From Candidatus Binatus soli (GTDB lineage: Bacteria; Desulfobacterota; Binatia; Binatales; Binataceae): a stretch of 64,000 bases of DNA. How positions within the stretch are numbered: the stretch's first letter is position 1; the number at the start of each line of letters is the position of its first letter. The stretch lies in the NCBI GenBank assembly GCA_002479255.1, contig DLMJ01000008.1, positions 62,001 through 126,000 of the forward strand. Reading direction: 5' to 3'. Below, piece after piece: positions 33,032-42,034 of this stretch. The notes under the pieces were generated by a model. The model was given only the letters and a program-made list of their open reading frames with translations, was not told the DNA's origin and ran no database searches. The position numbers and the translations under genes are program-made.

Positions 33032-34138
33032 ATGAATGTCGGAATTCCCACCGAAATCAAATCCGACGAGCGGCGCGTATCGCTGACTCCGGCGGGAGTG
33101 GCCGCGTTGCGCGCGCACGGTCATCGCGTGATGGTCCAGGCGGGGGCCGGGACCGGCAGCGGATTTGCCGACAGCGACTATCGCAAAGCGGGCGCATCGA
33201 TCGTAACCGGCGCGCCCGGCGTGTGGCGCCGCGCCGACCTGATCCTGAAGGTCAAGGAACCGCAGCCGCCGGAATATCCGCTGATGCGTCCGGGGTTGAT
33301 TCTTTTCACCTATCTTCATCTCGCCGCGGACCGGCGTCTTTCACGCGAGTTGATTCGCCGCCGCGTGACGGCGGTCGGCTACGAAACGATCCAGCTCGAA
33401 GACTCGAGCTTGCCGCTGCTCGCACCGATGAGCGAAGTCGCGGGCCGGCTCGCGATTCAGGCCGGCTCCTGGTGCCTGCAGGCGCGCAGCGGCGGCCGCG
33501 GCGTGCTGCTCAGCGGAGCGTCAGGGGTGCGGCCCGGCAAGGTGGTCGTTGTCGGCGGAGGAATCGCCGGACTGAACGCATGCCGAGTCGCCGCCGGCGT
33601 CGGCGCTGAAGTGACGATCATGGATATCAATCCAACGAGGCTGCGCTATTTGAGCGACCTGCTCGGCGGGCGCGTGACCACCGTGATGTCGAATCGGGCG
33701 ACCGTCGACGAGGAAGTGACCAACTGCGATCTCGTGATTGGCGCGGTGCTGGTCCCGGGCGCCCGCGCGCCGCGGCTTCTAAGCGCAAAGATGGTGGCGC
33801 GGATGCGCCAAGGTGCGGCGATCGTGGATTTATCGATCGATCAAGGTGGAATCGCGGAGACCTCCGCGCCGACGACGCACGCACGGCCGACGTTCATTCG
33901 CAACGGCGTCGTGCACTACTGCGTGACCAACATGCCCGCGATGGTGCCGCACACGTCAACCTACGCGCTCACCAACGCGACCCTGACCTATGCGCTGGAG
34001 ATCGCGGATCACGGGATTCTCGGGGCCGGACTGCACAACCCCGCCATTCGCCACGGACTCAACACCTTCGACGGCCATGTCGTGCATCCCGCGGTCGCGC
34101 AGGCGCTCAAGATGAAGCCGCACTCGCCGTGGGAATAG
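33032..34138 (+). CDS. ald: Alanine dehydrogenase
   Basis: NAD-dependent interconversion of alanine with pyruvate and ammonia. 368 residues. MNVGIPTEIKSDERRVSLTP, substrate Lys75 (ILKVKEPQ) and His96 (FTYLHLA), the nucleotide loop VVVVGGGIAGLNACRVA and the signature DQGG-AETS region. Start ATG 33032 has GGAGG 10 bp upstream and matches the family N-terminus; the frame extends upstream but without similarity. Provides either alanine catabolism or ammonia assimilation. Confidence 0.96.
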   Translation: MNVGIPTEIKSDERRVSLTPAGVAALRAHGHRVMVQAGAGTGSGFADSDYRKAGASIVTGAPGVWRRADLILKVKEPQPPEYPLMRPGLILFTYLHLAADRRLSRELIRRRVTAVGYETIQLEDSSLPLLAPMSEVAGRLAIQAGSWCLQARSGGRGVLLSGASGVRPGKVVVVGGGIAGLNACRVAAGVGAEVTIMDINPTRLRYLSDLLGGRVTTVMSNRATVDEEVTNCDLVIGAVLVPGARAPRLLSAKMVARMRQGAAIVDLSIDQGGIAETSAPTTHARPTFIRNGVVHYCVTNMPAMVPHTSTYALTNATLTYALEIADHGILGAGLHNPAIRHGLNTFDGHVVHPAVAQALKMKPHSPWE

Positions 34139-34149
34139 CGACAGCAGCG

Positions 34150-34228
34150 CAGTATTAAGCCGTTGGCACGGGCCGCGCCCCCCAACGGCGGGCGGCCTTA
34201 ATACTGGGTGCAGGGGCCGCAGCCCCTG
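34150..34228. terminator. Nested hairpins between convergent ald and lipoprotein genes
   Basis: Outer arms CAGTATTAAG / CTTAATACTG (34150-34159 and 34197-34206) enclose inner arms CCGTTGG / CCAACGG (34160-34166 and 34182-34188). A second hairpin CAGGGGC / GCCCCTG (34211-34217 and 34222-34228) follows. The position between converging stops suits a two-way transcription block, though there is no clean U-run. It could instead be a small palindromic repeat element. Confidence 0.5.
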
Positions 34229-34258
34229 CCGCCCACCGCGCAGGTGATTCTTCCTTTG

Positions 34259-35053
34259 CTAATAGATGCCCTGCGGGCCGGTGTTGTAGCGCTGCTGTCC
34301 GGACTTGAGCTCGCCGTAGGTGCCGGTTTCGAAGCGCTGGACGTTTTGATTCAGGTTGAGATCGCCGTGAAGATCGGCGACCGCTTCCTTCACGCCCTCG
34401 AGCGCGATCTCATGGGCGCGCACCCAACGCCCGGAACGCTGCACGAAATTGGCGAGGTCAAACAGGTTTTGACTCAAAGCCGCCTGCGACTTGGCAAACT
34501 TCGCCGTCCATACGATTTGCCTGCTCTTGAGATCGACGAACTTGAGCGAGAACGCCACCGCAGCCGGACTTGCCGCCGAGTAATCCATCCCGACGCGTTC
34601 CTTGTAGCGTTCGATGGTGCCGTAGATCACGCCGTCGGCCGACACGTCATGGCCCAGCTTGAGCGCATTCTCATCGAGGTTCGCGATCGTGGTCGGCGCC
34701 ATCTTCTGCATCACCGCCGCGACATCCTGCTCCGGGATCGGGTCCCATCCACCTGCCACCGCGACCTGGCTGTAGAGCTCGGCGCTAATCGCCTCTGCGG
34801 CTCCTGGAGCCAGCGGCTCGCCACCACCCGGGGCGGCTTCTATCATCGGCATCACCGCGATGCGATTGATGGCGAGCGTCTTGATCGAGCTCACTGCATG
34901 CGACTTCACGTCGCGGCGATTGATCGCGTCGCTGACCGCGGTGGTGGTGGAGTTAACCGCGTCCGCCGCGATCGTGGTGCATCCTGCCGCCATCCACAAC
35001 GCTGCTGCCACAAGCGCCAACCGCGCGGCTCCCGCCGTCCAACCGGCTTTCAT
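34259..35053 (-). CDS. Lipoprotein of the CsgG/LpoB/TolB-N-like type
   Basis: 264 residues. Signal peptide with lipobox MAAGC (mature Cys near residue 25). The alpha/beta core NRIAVMPMIEA, ELYSQVAVAGGWDPIPEQDVAAVM, GVIYGTIERYKER and FVDLKSRQIVWTAKF resembles GNA1162/LpoB-like lipoproteins that sense or assist envelope assemblies. Starts with an ATGA overlap of the aspS stop, so it is co-translated with aspS, an odd but firm arrangement. Exact role unknown. Confidence 0.82.
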   Translation of the reverse strand: MKAGWTAGAARLALVAAALWMAAGCTTIAADAVNSTTTAVSDAINRRDVKSHAVSSIKTLAINRIAVMPMIEAAPGGGEPLAPGAAEAISAELYSQVAVAGGWDPIPEQDVAAVMQKMAPTTIANLDENALKLGHDVSADGVIYGTIERYKERVGMDYSAASPAAVAFSLKFVDLKSRQIVWTAKFAKSQAALSQNLFDLANFVQRSGRWVRAHEIALEGVKEAVADLHGDLNLNQNVQRFETGTYGELKSGQQRYNTGPQGIY

Positions 35054-36843
35054 GACGTCACCTTGATCCACAGTTCCTTCAGTTGGCGCGGATCGACTTC
35101 CGACGGCGCTCCGCTCATCGGGTCAACCGCCTTTTGGGTCTTGGGGAACGCGATCACGTCGCGCAGCGACTCGGTGCCGCAAAGCATCATGCAAATCCGA
35201 TCGACTCCAAAAGCGATTCCGCCATGGGGCGGCGCTCCGTATTTCAGTGCGTCCAGCAGGAAGCCGAAGCGATCGGTGGCTTCCTCGCGCGTCAGCCCCA
35301 ACAATTCAAATACCTTCAATTGAAGCTCGCGGCTATGGATACGAATCGAGCCGCCGCCGAGTTCCTGGCCGTTGAGAACCATGTCGTACGCGAGTGCGCG
35401 CGCCTTGAGCGGTGCGGAATCGAGCATCGCAAGATCGTCGGGATTCGGCGCCGTGAAAGGATGGTTCACGGAAACCAGGCGCTTGTCGTCGGCGCTGAAA
35501 TCGAAGAGCGGGAAATCGGTCACCCACAAAAATTTGAGATCGTCAGACTTGTCGAGACCGAATTTCGCGGCGAACTGCAAACGGATGTCACCGAGAACCG
35601 GCCGCACTTTGTCCGGCGGTCCCGCGACCATCAACAACGTATCGCCGGCCTTCAATCCGGAGGCTGCAGTCGCCGCGGCTCTCTCGCCGTCGCTCAAATA
35701 CTTTGCGATCGGTCCCTGCCATCCGCCCTCGCCCGCTTTTATCCACGCCAATCCCATCGCATGGCGCGATTTCACCGACTCGGTAAGCTCGTCGAGTTCA
35801 CGGCGGCTCAGCGCATGATCGCCCGGGACGTTTATTCCATATACGGATTCGGCGCGCGCGAGAATTTCCGCGAACACCTTGAACGAAGTCCCCGCAAATG
35901 CGGCCGTAAGATTTTTCAGCTCGAGCCCAAAGCGCGTGTCGGGCTTGTCGATGCCGAAGCGTTCCATCGCAACGGCATACGGCATCCGCGGGAAAGGCGG
36001 CTTCACGTCAACGTCGAGCACGTTGCGATAAACCGACGCGATCATTCCCTCCGCGATCGATTGGATATCCTGGGGCCGCGGGCACGTCATCTCGATATCG
36101 ATCTGGCTGAATTCGGGCTGGCGATTCGCGCGCAAATCCTCGTCGCGGAAACATCGGGCTATCTGATAATAGCGATCGAATCCGCCGATCATCAGAATCT
36201 GCTTCAACAACTGCGGCGATTGCGGCAGCGCGTAGAATCTTCCGGGGTTCACGCGGCTCGGCACGAGGTAGTCGCGCGCACCCTCAGGCGTCGATTTGAA
36301 AAGTATCGGCGTCTCGACGTCGATGAACCCGTTTTGATCGAGATGGCTGCGAACCGCCTGCAATGCCTGATGGCGCCAGCGCAGGTTGCGCTGCATCTCG
36401 GGGCGGCGCAGATCGAGATACCGGTATTTCAGGCGGATTTCCTCGGCGGTCGCGGCGCCGTCGGTAATTTGAAACGGCAGCGGCGCCGACGCGCTCAGAG
36501 TCTCGAATGCGCTGACCAGCACCTCGATTTCGCCGGTCGGAAGCTCCGCGTTGACGGTGCCCTCGGCGCGGCGCACGACCTTGCCCTTGACCGCAACGTA
36601 AAACTCGGAGCGCGTCTCGCCGGCGGCCTCGTGGGCGGCGGCATCGTGCTTGGGATTCAGCACCAGCTGGACGATTCCGTCGCGGTCGCGAAGATCGATG
36701 AAGATAAGCCCGCCATGATCGCGCCGGGTCTGGACCCATCCCCACAGCGCAACCTCGCGGCCAACGTCGGTGGCGCGAATCGCGCCGCAGTAATCGGTTC
36801 GAGGCCAGGGCGGCAGCGGGGAATATTGGTCAGTTTTGGACAT
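35050..36843 (-). CDS. aspS: Aspartyl-tRNA synthetase (bacterial type)
   Basis: Class II synthetase, 597 residues. N-terminal OB anticodon domain (LWGWVQTRRDHGGLIFIDLRD), motif 2 region YYQIARCFRDEDLRANRQPEFSQID (shown by FRDEDLR and QPEFSQID), the bacterial GAD insertion domain, and motif 3 GIAFGVDRI. Whether it is strict for tRNA-Asp or also charges tRNA-Asn cannot be told here. hisS lies upstream on the same strand with 65 bp between. Confidence 0.96.
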   Translation of the reverse strand: MSKTDQYSPLPPWPRTDYCGAIRATDVGREVALWGWVQTRRDHGGLIFIDLRDRDGIVQLVLNPKHDAAAHEAAGETRSEFYVAVKGKVVRRAEGTVNAELPTGEIEVLVSAFETLSASAPLPFQITDGAATAEEIRLKYRYLDLRRPEMQRNLRWRHQALQAVRSHLDQNGFIDVETPILFKSTPEGARDYLVPSRVNPGRFYALPQSPQLLKQILMIGGFDRYYQIARCFRDEDLRANRQPEFSQIDIEMTCPRPQDIQSIAEGMIASVYRNVLDVDVKPPFPRMPYAVAMERFGIDKPDTRFGLELKNLTAAFAGTSFKVFAEILARAESVYGINVPGDHALSRRELDELTESVKSRHAMGLAWIKAGEGGWQGPIAKYLSDGERAAATAASGLKAGDTLLMVAGPPDKVRPVLGDIRLQFAAKFGLDKSDDLKFLWVTDFPLFDFSADDKRLVSVNHPFTAPNPDDLAMLDSAPLKARALAYDMVLNGQELGGGSIRIHSRELQLKVFELLGLTREEATDRFGFLLDALKYGAPPHGGIAFGVDRICMMLCGTESLRDVIAFPKTQKAVDPMSGAPSEVDPRQLKELWIKVTS

Positions 36844-36908
36844 TTCCCATCACAGTTAAAAATTAGTTGTCGTCGAAGAATACCTGTGCCCGGCGGCGCA
36901 AGAAACAG

Positions 36909-38165
36909 TCACTCTCCGCGAGCCTCCGCAATCGCGCGGGCCGCCTCTGCCACCGCGACCTCGCGCTGCGTGCTCTGCTTCAGGTCGCGCACCTGCACGA
37001 CGCCACGCGTCAGTTCGTCGTCGCCGATTATCACCGCGAAGCGCGCGCCAATCTTCGACGCGCGCGCAAGCAACGTCTTCATCTTACGCTCGGACGAGAG
37101 CATCTCGACGTTCAGATTCGCCTCGCGCAGATTGCGCGCCACGACGATCGCATGGCGCGTCGCCGCCGGCCCCATCGCAATTATCGCAGCGTCCGGCGCG
37201 GCAGTCGGCGCCAATCCGGCCGCTTGTATAGCCAGTGCCATCCGATCGACGCCGATCGCGAAACCGATTCCCGCAACCGCCGCGCCACCCATCGTCTCGA
37301 CGAGCCCGTCGTATCGTCCTCCCGCCACGACCGTGCTCTGCGCACCGAGACCGCCCGCCATCACCTCAAACGCGGTGCGCGTGTAGTAGTCCAGGCCGCG
37401 CACCATGCGCGGATTGACGACGAACTGGACCTTGCCGGCGGAGGCCAGCTCTTTAACGGTATCGAAGTGTGTCCGGCATTCATCGCATAGGTAATCGAGG
37501 CTTTTAGGCGCCGACTCGGTGAGCTTCGCATCAATTTTGCAGTCGAGCAGACGCAGCGGATTGCGATCGATGCGATTGTGGCAGTCGTCGCAGAGTTCGT
37601 TCCAATGCGCGCGACCCCATTGCACGAGCGCCTCGCGAAAGGCAGGCCGGCACTTTTGGCATCCGATCGAATTAATCTCAACGGTGAACGGCACTCCGAG
37701 GTCGCGGCAGATCTCATCGATCATTATCAGGATCTCGGCGTCGCAGGCTGCGTCGGGCCGGCCGAATATCTCGACGCCGAACTGATAGAACTGCCGGTAG
37801 CGGCCCTTCTGCGGGCGTTCGCGACGGAACATCGCACCCGAATAGAACAGCCGCTGCTCGGGCTCGGTGCGATCGAACCCGGCCTCGATGTATGCGCGCA
37901 CCACGCCGGGCGTGCCTTCGGGCCGAAGCGCGACGACAGTTTCGCCCTCGTCGCGATCCGTGAACGTGTACATCTGTTTTTCGACGATGTCCGAGGTTTC
38001 GCCGGTCGAGCGCAGGTAGAGTTGCGTGCGCTCGAGCACGGGAATTCGAACCTCTCTCATCGAATAGCGCTCGGCGAGCGCGCGCGCCCGCTCCTCGACG
38101 AGACTCATCGCGCGCGCGTCGGCGCCGATTAGATCTCGAAATCCTCTGAGTCGTGTCAGTTCCAA
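36909..38165 (-). CDS. hisS: Histidyl-tRNA synthetase
   Basis: Class II synthetase, 418 residues. The N-terminal LRGFRDL replaces the usual RGxxD motif start; motif 2 is QRLFYSGAMFRRERPQKGRYRQFYQ (FRRERPQKGR visible), HisA motif RGLDYYTRTAFEV, motif 3 GGRYDGLV and GIGFAIGVDR, then the anticodon domain. TTG 38165 is taken as the start because the conserved N-terminus begins only four residues later and no ATG lies before it. Confidence 0.95.
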   Translation of the reverse strand: MELTRLRGFRDLIGADARAMSLVEERARALAERYSMREVRIPVLERTQLYLRSTGETSDIVEKQMYTFTDRDEGETVVALRPEGTPGVVRAYIEAGFDRTEPEQRLFYSGAMFRRERPQKGRYRQFYQFGVEIFGRPDAACDAEILIMIDEICRDLGVPFTVEINSIGCQKCRPAFREALVQWGRAHWNELCDDCHNRIDRNPLRLLDCKIDAKLTESAPKSLDYLCDECRTHFDTVKELASAGKVQFVVNPRMVRGLDYYTRTAFEVMAGGLGAQSTVVAGGRYDGLVETMGGAAVAGIGFAIGVDRMALAIQAAGLAPTAAPDAAIIAMGPAATRHAIVVARNLREANLNVEMLSSERKMKTLLARASKIGARFAVIIGDDELTRGVVQVRDLKQSTQREVAVAEAARAIAEARGE

Positions 38166-38188
38166 GTGGTCACACTGCTTTCAATTCA

Positions 38189-39091
38189 TCACGCGCGAGC
38201 CGAGTTACCGCGCATCAAGTCGCGCAGTTTGCGAAAGCCGACGCGCTCGACGCCTTCATCCGCGATCAGCCGGCGCGCTTTTTCGGAAGTGAAGTACCGG
38301 AAGTCAGCCTCGCGCTGGAAAGCGTCGCGCGCACAGCTCTTGAGTTCGTCGCGAGCGAGCGCGGGGTGACACAGAATCTCACTGACGCCCGGCTGCAGAG
38401 TGCGAATAAGATTCGTCCAGTAGGATTCGGTCTCACCCACCGACGGCGGCCCGTTGAATACGAGATGATTGGGCGTAACGATTCCAAACGCGTCGAGCTG
38501 ATCGAGAATCGCGCCCATCCCTCCCTCGCGCATCACGCGGCGCGACACCAGCCTGATCGGCACGCGATACTCATTGGCCAGCCTCACGTAAATCTCGTGA
38601 TAGTCGAAGCGCAATTGCAATGTCCCCATGTGCGAATCGAGGTGAGTCGCATCGATTCCCGCCGCGAGCGCCTTTTCGATTTGCGCGCGCAGTTCCGCCT
38701 CCGCCTCGTCGAGGCGGGCATGCTCGTAAACCTGCGCGACGGTCTGCCATAGATACCCGCGCTCATCGACCAGCGACGGCACAGCTCGCCGCCCCAGCAC
38801 CGGTCCCCACTTGTAGCGATCCCACTCCGCAGTAAGCGTGAGATGTACGCCCAGGTCGGCGGCAGGATTAGTCCGCGCGAAGTCTGCCGCCTCCTCGAAC
38901 CACGGGCACGTCACAAGAATCGTTGACGACGTAAACAGGCCATCCGTCAGGCCTCGGATGACGCCCTCGTTCTGGTCATGGCACATGCCAAAATCATCCG
39001 CATTGACGATGAGCACGCGCGCGTCCGCCGCGTAGCCGAGTCGTTCAGCGGTTGTTTGCGGGCGATTGCGAATTTTTCCCTTCGGTTCCAT
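38189..39091 (-). CDS. ChbG/HpnK (YdjC) family carbohydrate deacetylase
   Basis: 300 residues. Metal-dependent N-deacetylase fold: NADDFGMCHDQNEG (Asp-Asp pair), LGVHLTLTAEWDRYKWGPVL and THLDSHMGTLQL carry the usual Asp/His metal ligands. Relatives deacetylate chito-oligosaccharides (ChbG) or hopanoid sugars (HpnK); the segment TAEWDRYKWGP is nearer to ChbG-like proteins. Start ATG 39091. Follows the thiolase terminator, so it probably has its own promoter. Confidence 0.88.
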   Translation of the reverse strand: MEPKGKIRNRPQTTAERLGYAADARVLIVNADDFGMCHDQNEGVIRGLTDGLFTSSTILVTCPWFEEAADFARTNPAADLGVHLTLTAEWDRYKWGPVLGRRAVPSLVDERGYLWQTVAQVYEHARLDEAEAELRAQIEKALAAGIDATHLDSHMGTLQLRFDYHEIYVRLANEYRVPIRLVSRRVMREGGMGAILDQLDAFGIVTPNHLVFNGPPSVGETESYWTNLIRTLQPGVSEILCHPALARDELKSCARDAFQREADFRYFTSEKARRLIADEGVERVGFRKLRDLMRGNSARA

Positions 39092-39152
39092 CGAATATCT
39101 CAACCGGTCGAGTTCGAGCTTCCAAATTTATCGGCCCAATCGGGAAAGAAAA

Positions 39153-39176
39153 AGGGCCGCCTTTTTGGGCGGCCCT
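39153..39176 (-). terminator. Rho-independent terminator after the thiolase gene
   Basis: Nine-base arms AGGGCCGCC / GGCGGCCCT (39153-39161, 39168-39176) around a six-base loop, followed on the minus strand by TTTTCTTTC. It lies 35 bp downstream of the thiolase stop. Confidence 0.88.
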
Positions 39177-39210
39177 CTCTCGAAGTGCCGATTAGGCGTT
39201 GCTTCCTGAA

Positions 39211-40374
39211 TTATACCGTAAGGATATGGATCGTGCAGGCGGAACCCAGCCCGATCACGTGGGCCTGGCCCGCCTTGGCGTTCGGCACCTGGCGCTCTTT
39301 GGCGCGATCGTCCTGCGTCAGGTGCCAAACCACCTCGCAGATATTCGCGACGCCGGTCGCACCGAGCGGATGCCCCTTCGAGAGCAAGCCGCCCGAAACG
39401 TTGACCGGAGATTTGCCGCCGAGGCTTGGATGCACGCCACCCTTCTCGTCGATGAACTTGCCGGCTTCGCCATCGCCGCACAGTCCGAGGTTTTCGTAGT
39501 GCACCAGCTCTGCCGTGGCGAAGCAGTCATGCAATTCGGTAAGCGCGATGTCCTTGGGTCCGATGCCGGCCTTCTCGTAGGCCTGCTTCGACGCGCGCCG
39601 CGTGAGCGTGCTGACGTCGGGAAGCGTGAGGTCGCGATCAGTCCACGGGTCCGAGGTGAGCACGGAAGCCGCCACTTTCGCGCGCTTGCGTCCGCCGGCG
39701 AGCTGTTTCAGCTTGTCCTCGCTGACCAAAATCGCCGCCGCCGCGCCGTCTCCGGTCGGGCAACACATATAAAGAGTGTTGGGATAGGCGACCATGCGCG
39801 CATTCATCACGTCTTCGAGCGAGACTTCGTTGCGATACTGCGAGAACGGATTCTTGGTCGCATGCTTGTGCGACTTCACCGAGATTTTTGCGAAGTGCTC
39901 CATCTTGGTGCCGTACTTGCGCATGTGCTCGATGCCCGCCTGGCCGAAGACCGCGGGCATCGTGCCGGAGCCGACCTTGCCCTCGGTCAAGTACGCGGGA
40001 TCGCCGCCGCCGCCTGCCCCGCCGAGCAATCCCGCCTTGCCCATCTGCTCGACGCCAACCGCCATCGCGATGTCATACATCCCGGCCGCGACGGACATGT
40101 ACGCCTCGCGAAACGCCGTTGAGCCGGTGGCGCATGCGTTCGCGACGTTGATTACCGGGATTCCGGTCTGGCCAATCTGCTGCAGGATTCTCTGTCCGAC
40201 CATCGCGTTGGACTGCTGGAGATTTCCGCAGGCGAACATCTCGACGTCCTTGATTAAAATTCCGGCGTCCTTAAGCGCAAGCAGCGCCGCCGCGCCGCCG
40301 AGTTGGGGAACGGTCTTGTCGGGATAGCGTCCGAATTTGATCATCCCGGTTCCCAGAACATAAACATTTCGCAT
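39211..40374 (-). CDS. SCPx-type thiolase / lipid-transfer acetyl-CoA acetyltransferase
   Basis: 387 residues of thiolase fold. Nucleophile Cys81 in NACATGSTAFREA, GHPLGATG (catalytic His) near the C-terminus and the second Cys in GLGSACTIHIL. The MRNVYVLGTGMIKFGRYPD start and absence of the short-thiolase signature put it with SCP2/SCPx-type enzymes used in steroid and branched-chain side-chain cleavage. It is followed upstream in the operon by a DUF35 partner, as in Ltp2-ChsH2 pairs. GGAGGA precedes the ATG. Confidence 0.9.
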   Translation of the reverse strand: MRNVYVLGTGMIKFGRYPDKTVPQLGGAAALLALKDAGILIKDVEMFACGNLQQSNAMVGQRILQQIGQTGIPVINVANACATGSTAFREAYMSVAAGMYDIAMAVGVEQMGKAGLLGGAGGGGDPAYLTEGKVGSGTMPAVFGQAGIEHMRKYGTKMEHFAKISVKSHKHATKNPFSQYRNEVSLEDVMNARMVAYPNTLYMCCPTGDGAAAAILVSEDKLKQLAGGRKRAKVAASVLTSDPWTDRDLTLPDVSTLTRRASKQAYEKAGIGPKDIALTELHDCFATAELVHYENLGLCGDGEAGKFIDEKGGVHPSLGGKSPVNVSGGLLSKGHPLGATGVANICEVVWHLTQDDRAKERQVPNAKAGQAHVIGLGSACTIHILTV

Positions 40375-40447
40375 CTTGATTCCTCCTGGCGGCCCGGCCC
40401 GAAGCTCAGGTCCGTCGTAATATTGCTTGCCGCGCTTGCTGGGCGCC

Positions 40448-40888
40448 CTAATTCTTGCTCGGCCGGTACGAAAAGGCTATTACGTCGTGCCCTTCGCGAT
40501 CCTTGGCCGCAACGCCGGTCACCAACTCAACCGGCAGGTTGAAAATCTTGTTAGGTTCCTTCTGAGCCTGCTCGGGATCGACGTCCGTCAGATTCGCGCG
40601 GACGCTGATGCCCTCGGGCAGATCGACAATCGCCGTCACATACGGCGTCTTGATTCCCGGATATGACTGATGCACGACCGAGAACACGTACACCTTGCCC
40701 TTGTCGGACAAGGTCAGCGGACTGAACTTGTCGGCCTCGCCGCACTTCGAGCATGCGACGCGCTTGGGATCGAGATAGATTGCGCCGCACGCGCACTTGA
40801 TACCTTCGAGATGGGGCTTGGGCGCCAATTTCAGCCATGGAACAATTGGGCGAGGTCCCGTGTCAGTAGCTTGAGCCTGCTCAGCCAT
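40448..40888 (-). CDS. DUF35 Zn-ribbon/OB-fold protein
   Basis: 146 residues. Rubredoxin-like zinc ribbon Cys-x-Cys ... Cys-x2-Cys (KCACGAIY, VACSKCG) followed by the OB-fold (GKVYVFSVVHQSYPG ... YVTAIVDLPEG). DUF35 proteins bind acyl-CoA and form complexes with thiolases or dehydratases. Its position just upstream of the SCPx-type thiolase on the same strand supports such a complex. Start ATG 40888 with GGAGG 7 bp upstream. Confidence 0.92.
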   Translation of the reverse strand: MAEQAQATDTGPRPIVPWLKLAPKPHLEGIKCACGAIYLDPKRVACSKCGEADKFSPLTLSDKGKVYVFSVVHQSYPGIKTPYVTAIVDLPEGISVRANLTDVDPEQAQKEPNKIFNLPVELVTGVAAKDREGHDVIAFSYRPSKN

Positions 40889-41097
40889 ACAGATCCTCCG
40901 CACGTTACGATGATTGGTTCTATCAGAATGACTAACGCCGCCCGTGCGGCGGCGCGGTCCTTCTCTCTGGCCGGAGTTTCCCACAGGGGCTGGAAGTCGT
41001 CAACCCTCGCGCCCGCGCCGCTAATCGAGCCGTAGGGCCGCTGTGCGAGGCTGGCGAAAATCGAGAGCCGGGACGATCGCGCGCCGCCCCGCGAAGG

Positions 41098-41877
41098 CTA
41101 CTTGTGCTGCCAGTTGGGCGGGCGTTTCTCGACGAATGCGCTCGTCCCCTCGACTCGATCCGCGCTGCCGAACACTACCCCGAACGCCTCCTGCTCGAAG
41201 CGCAGTCCGGCATCCTCTTCCATCGTGAAAGCGGCCCGCAGCGCGGCCTTCGCCTGGCGTAGCGCGACGGCGGATTTGCCCGCGAGTTTCTCTGCCAGCT
41301 TGCGCGCGCTTTCGATCAGGTCGCCAGGCGCCACGACCTGGTTTGCGAGGCCCAGTTCAAGCGCCGTCTTCGCGTCAAACATGTCGCCCGTCATGATCAG
41401 CTCGCGCGCCTTGTTATGGCCGATTCGATGCGGCAGGCGCTGCGTGCCGCCGAAGCCCGGAATGAGTCCGAGATTTATCTCGGGCTGGCCGAAACGCGCC
41501 TTTTCGCTTGCGACGATCAGGTCGCACGCGAGCGCAAGCTCCAGACCGCCGCCGAGCGCGAAGCCGTTGACCGCCGCAATGACCGGTATCGGCAGGTCCT
41601 CGAAACTTTCCATCACGCGATGGCCCAGGCGCGAAAAATCGAGTCCGTCAACAGCCGACATTTTCGACATCGCTGCGATATCCGCGCCTGCGACGAACGC
41701 CCGATCGCCCGCGCCTGTGACGATTAGCACGCGCACCGACGAGTCGTGGCGGACCTCGCGAATCACGCGCGCCATTTCCTCCAATACCTCGCGATTCAAC
41801 GCGTTCAGCGCCCCCGGACGGTTGACGGTCAGGGTCGCAATCGCGGCTTTTTCGAAAATGATATTTTTGAGGTCCAC
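41098..41877 (-). CDS. Enoyl-CoA hydratase/isomerase (crotonase) family
   Basis: 259 residues. Oxyanion-hole segment AFVAGADIAAM and GFALGGGLELALACD, with the two catalytic glutamates Glu113 and Glu133 (QPEINLGLIPGFGGTQRL) that define true hydratases. Hydrates trans-2-enoyl-CoA in beta-oxidation. GTG start with AAGGAG 8 bp upstream. It lies close to the thiolase-DUF35 genes on the same strand, consistent with a beta-oxidation set. Confidence 0.94.
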   Translation of the reverse strand: MDLKNIIFEKAAIATLTVNRPGALNALNREVLEEMARVIREVRHDSSVRVLIVTGAGDRAFVAGADIAAMSKMSAVDGLDFSRLGHRVMESFEDLPIPVIAAVNGFALGGGLELALACDLIVASEKARFGQPEINLGLIPGFGGTQRLPHRIGHNKARELIMTGDMFDAKTALELGLANQVVAPGDLIESARKLAEKLAGKSAVALRQAKAALRAAFTMEEDAGLRFEQEAFGVVFGSADRVEGTSAFVEKRPPNWQHK

Positions 41878-42034
41878 CTGCCCACTCCTTGGAAAATCGC
41901 GACGCCCGCGCCGTGCCGCGAGTCCCGCACTTGTAGTTCCGCCCTGCGCGCTTTGACTGTCAACCCCCGCTGGAGCGCGAAGTTTGCCGGGCCGGCGCTT
42001 GCGTGAAACTCATCGCGCGCGAAACAATGCGCAC

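Noticed and set aside
35083..37386. Long open frame opposite aspS and hisS on the plus strand
   Set aside because: It is a GC-driven shadow: aspS and hisS on the other strand have full family motifs, while this frame is Arg-rich and has none.
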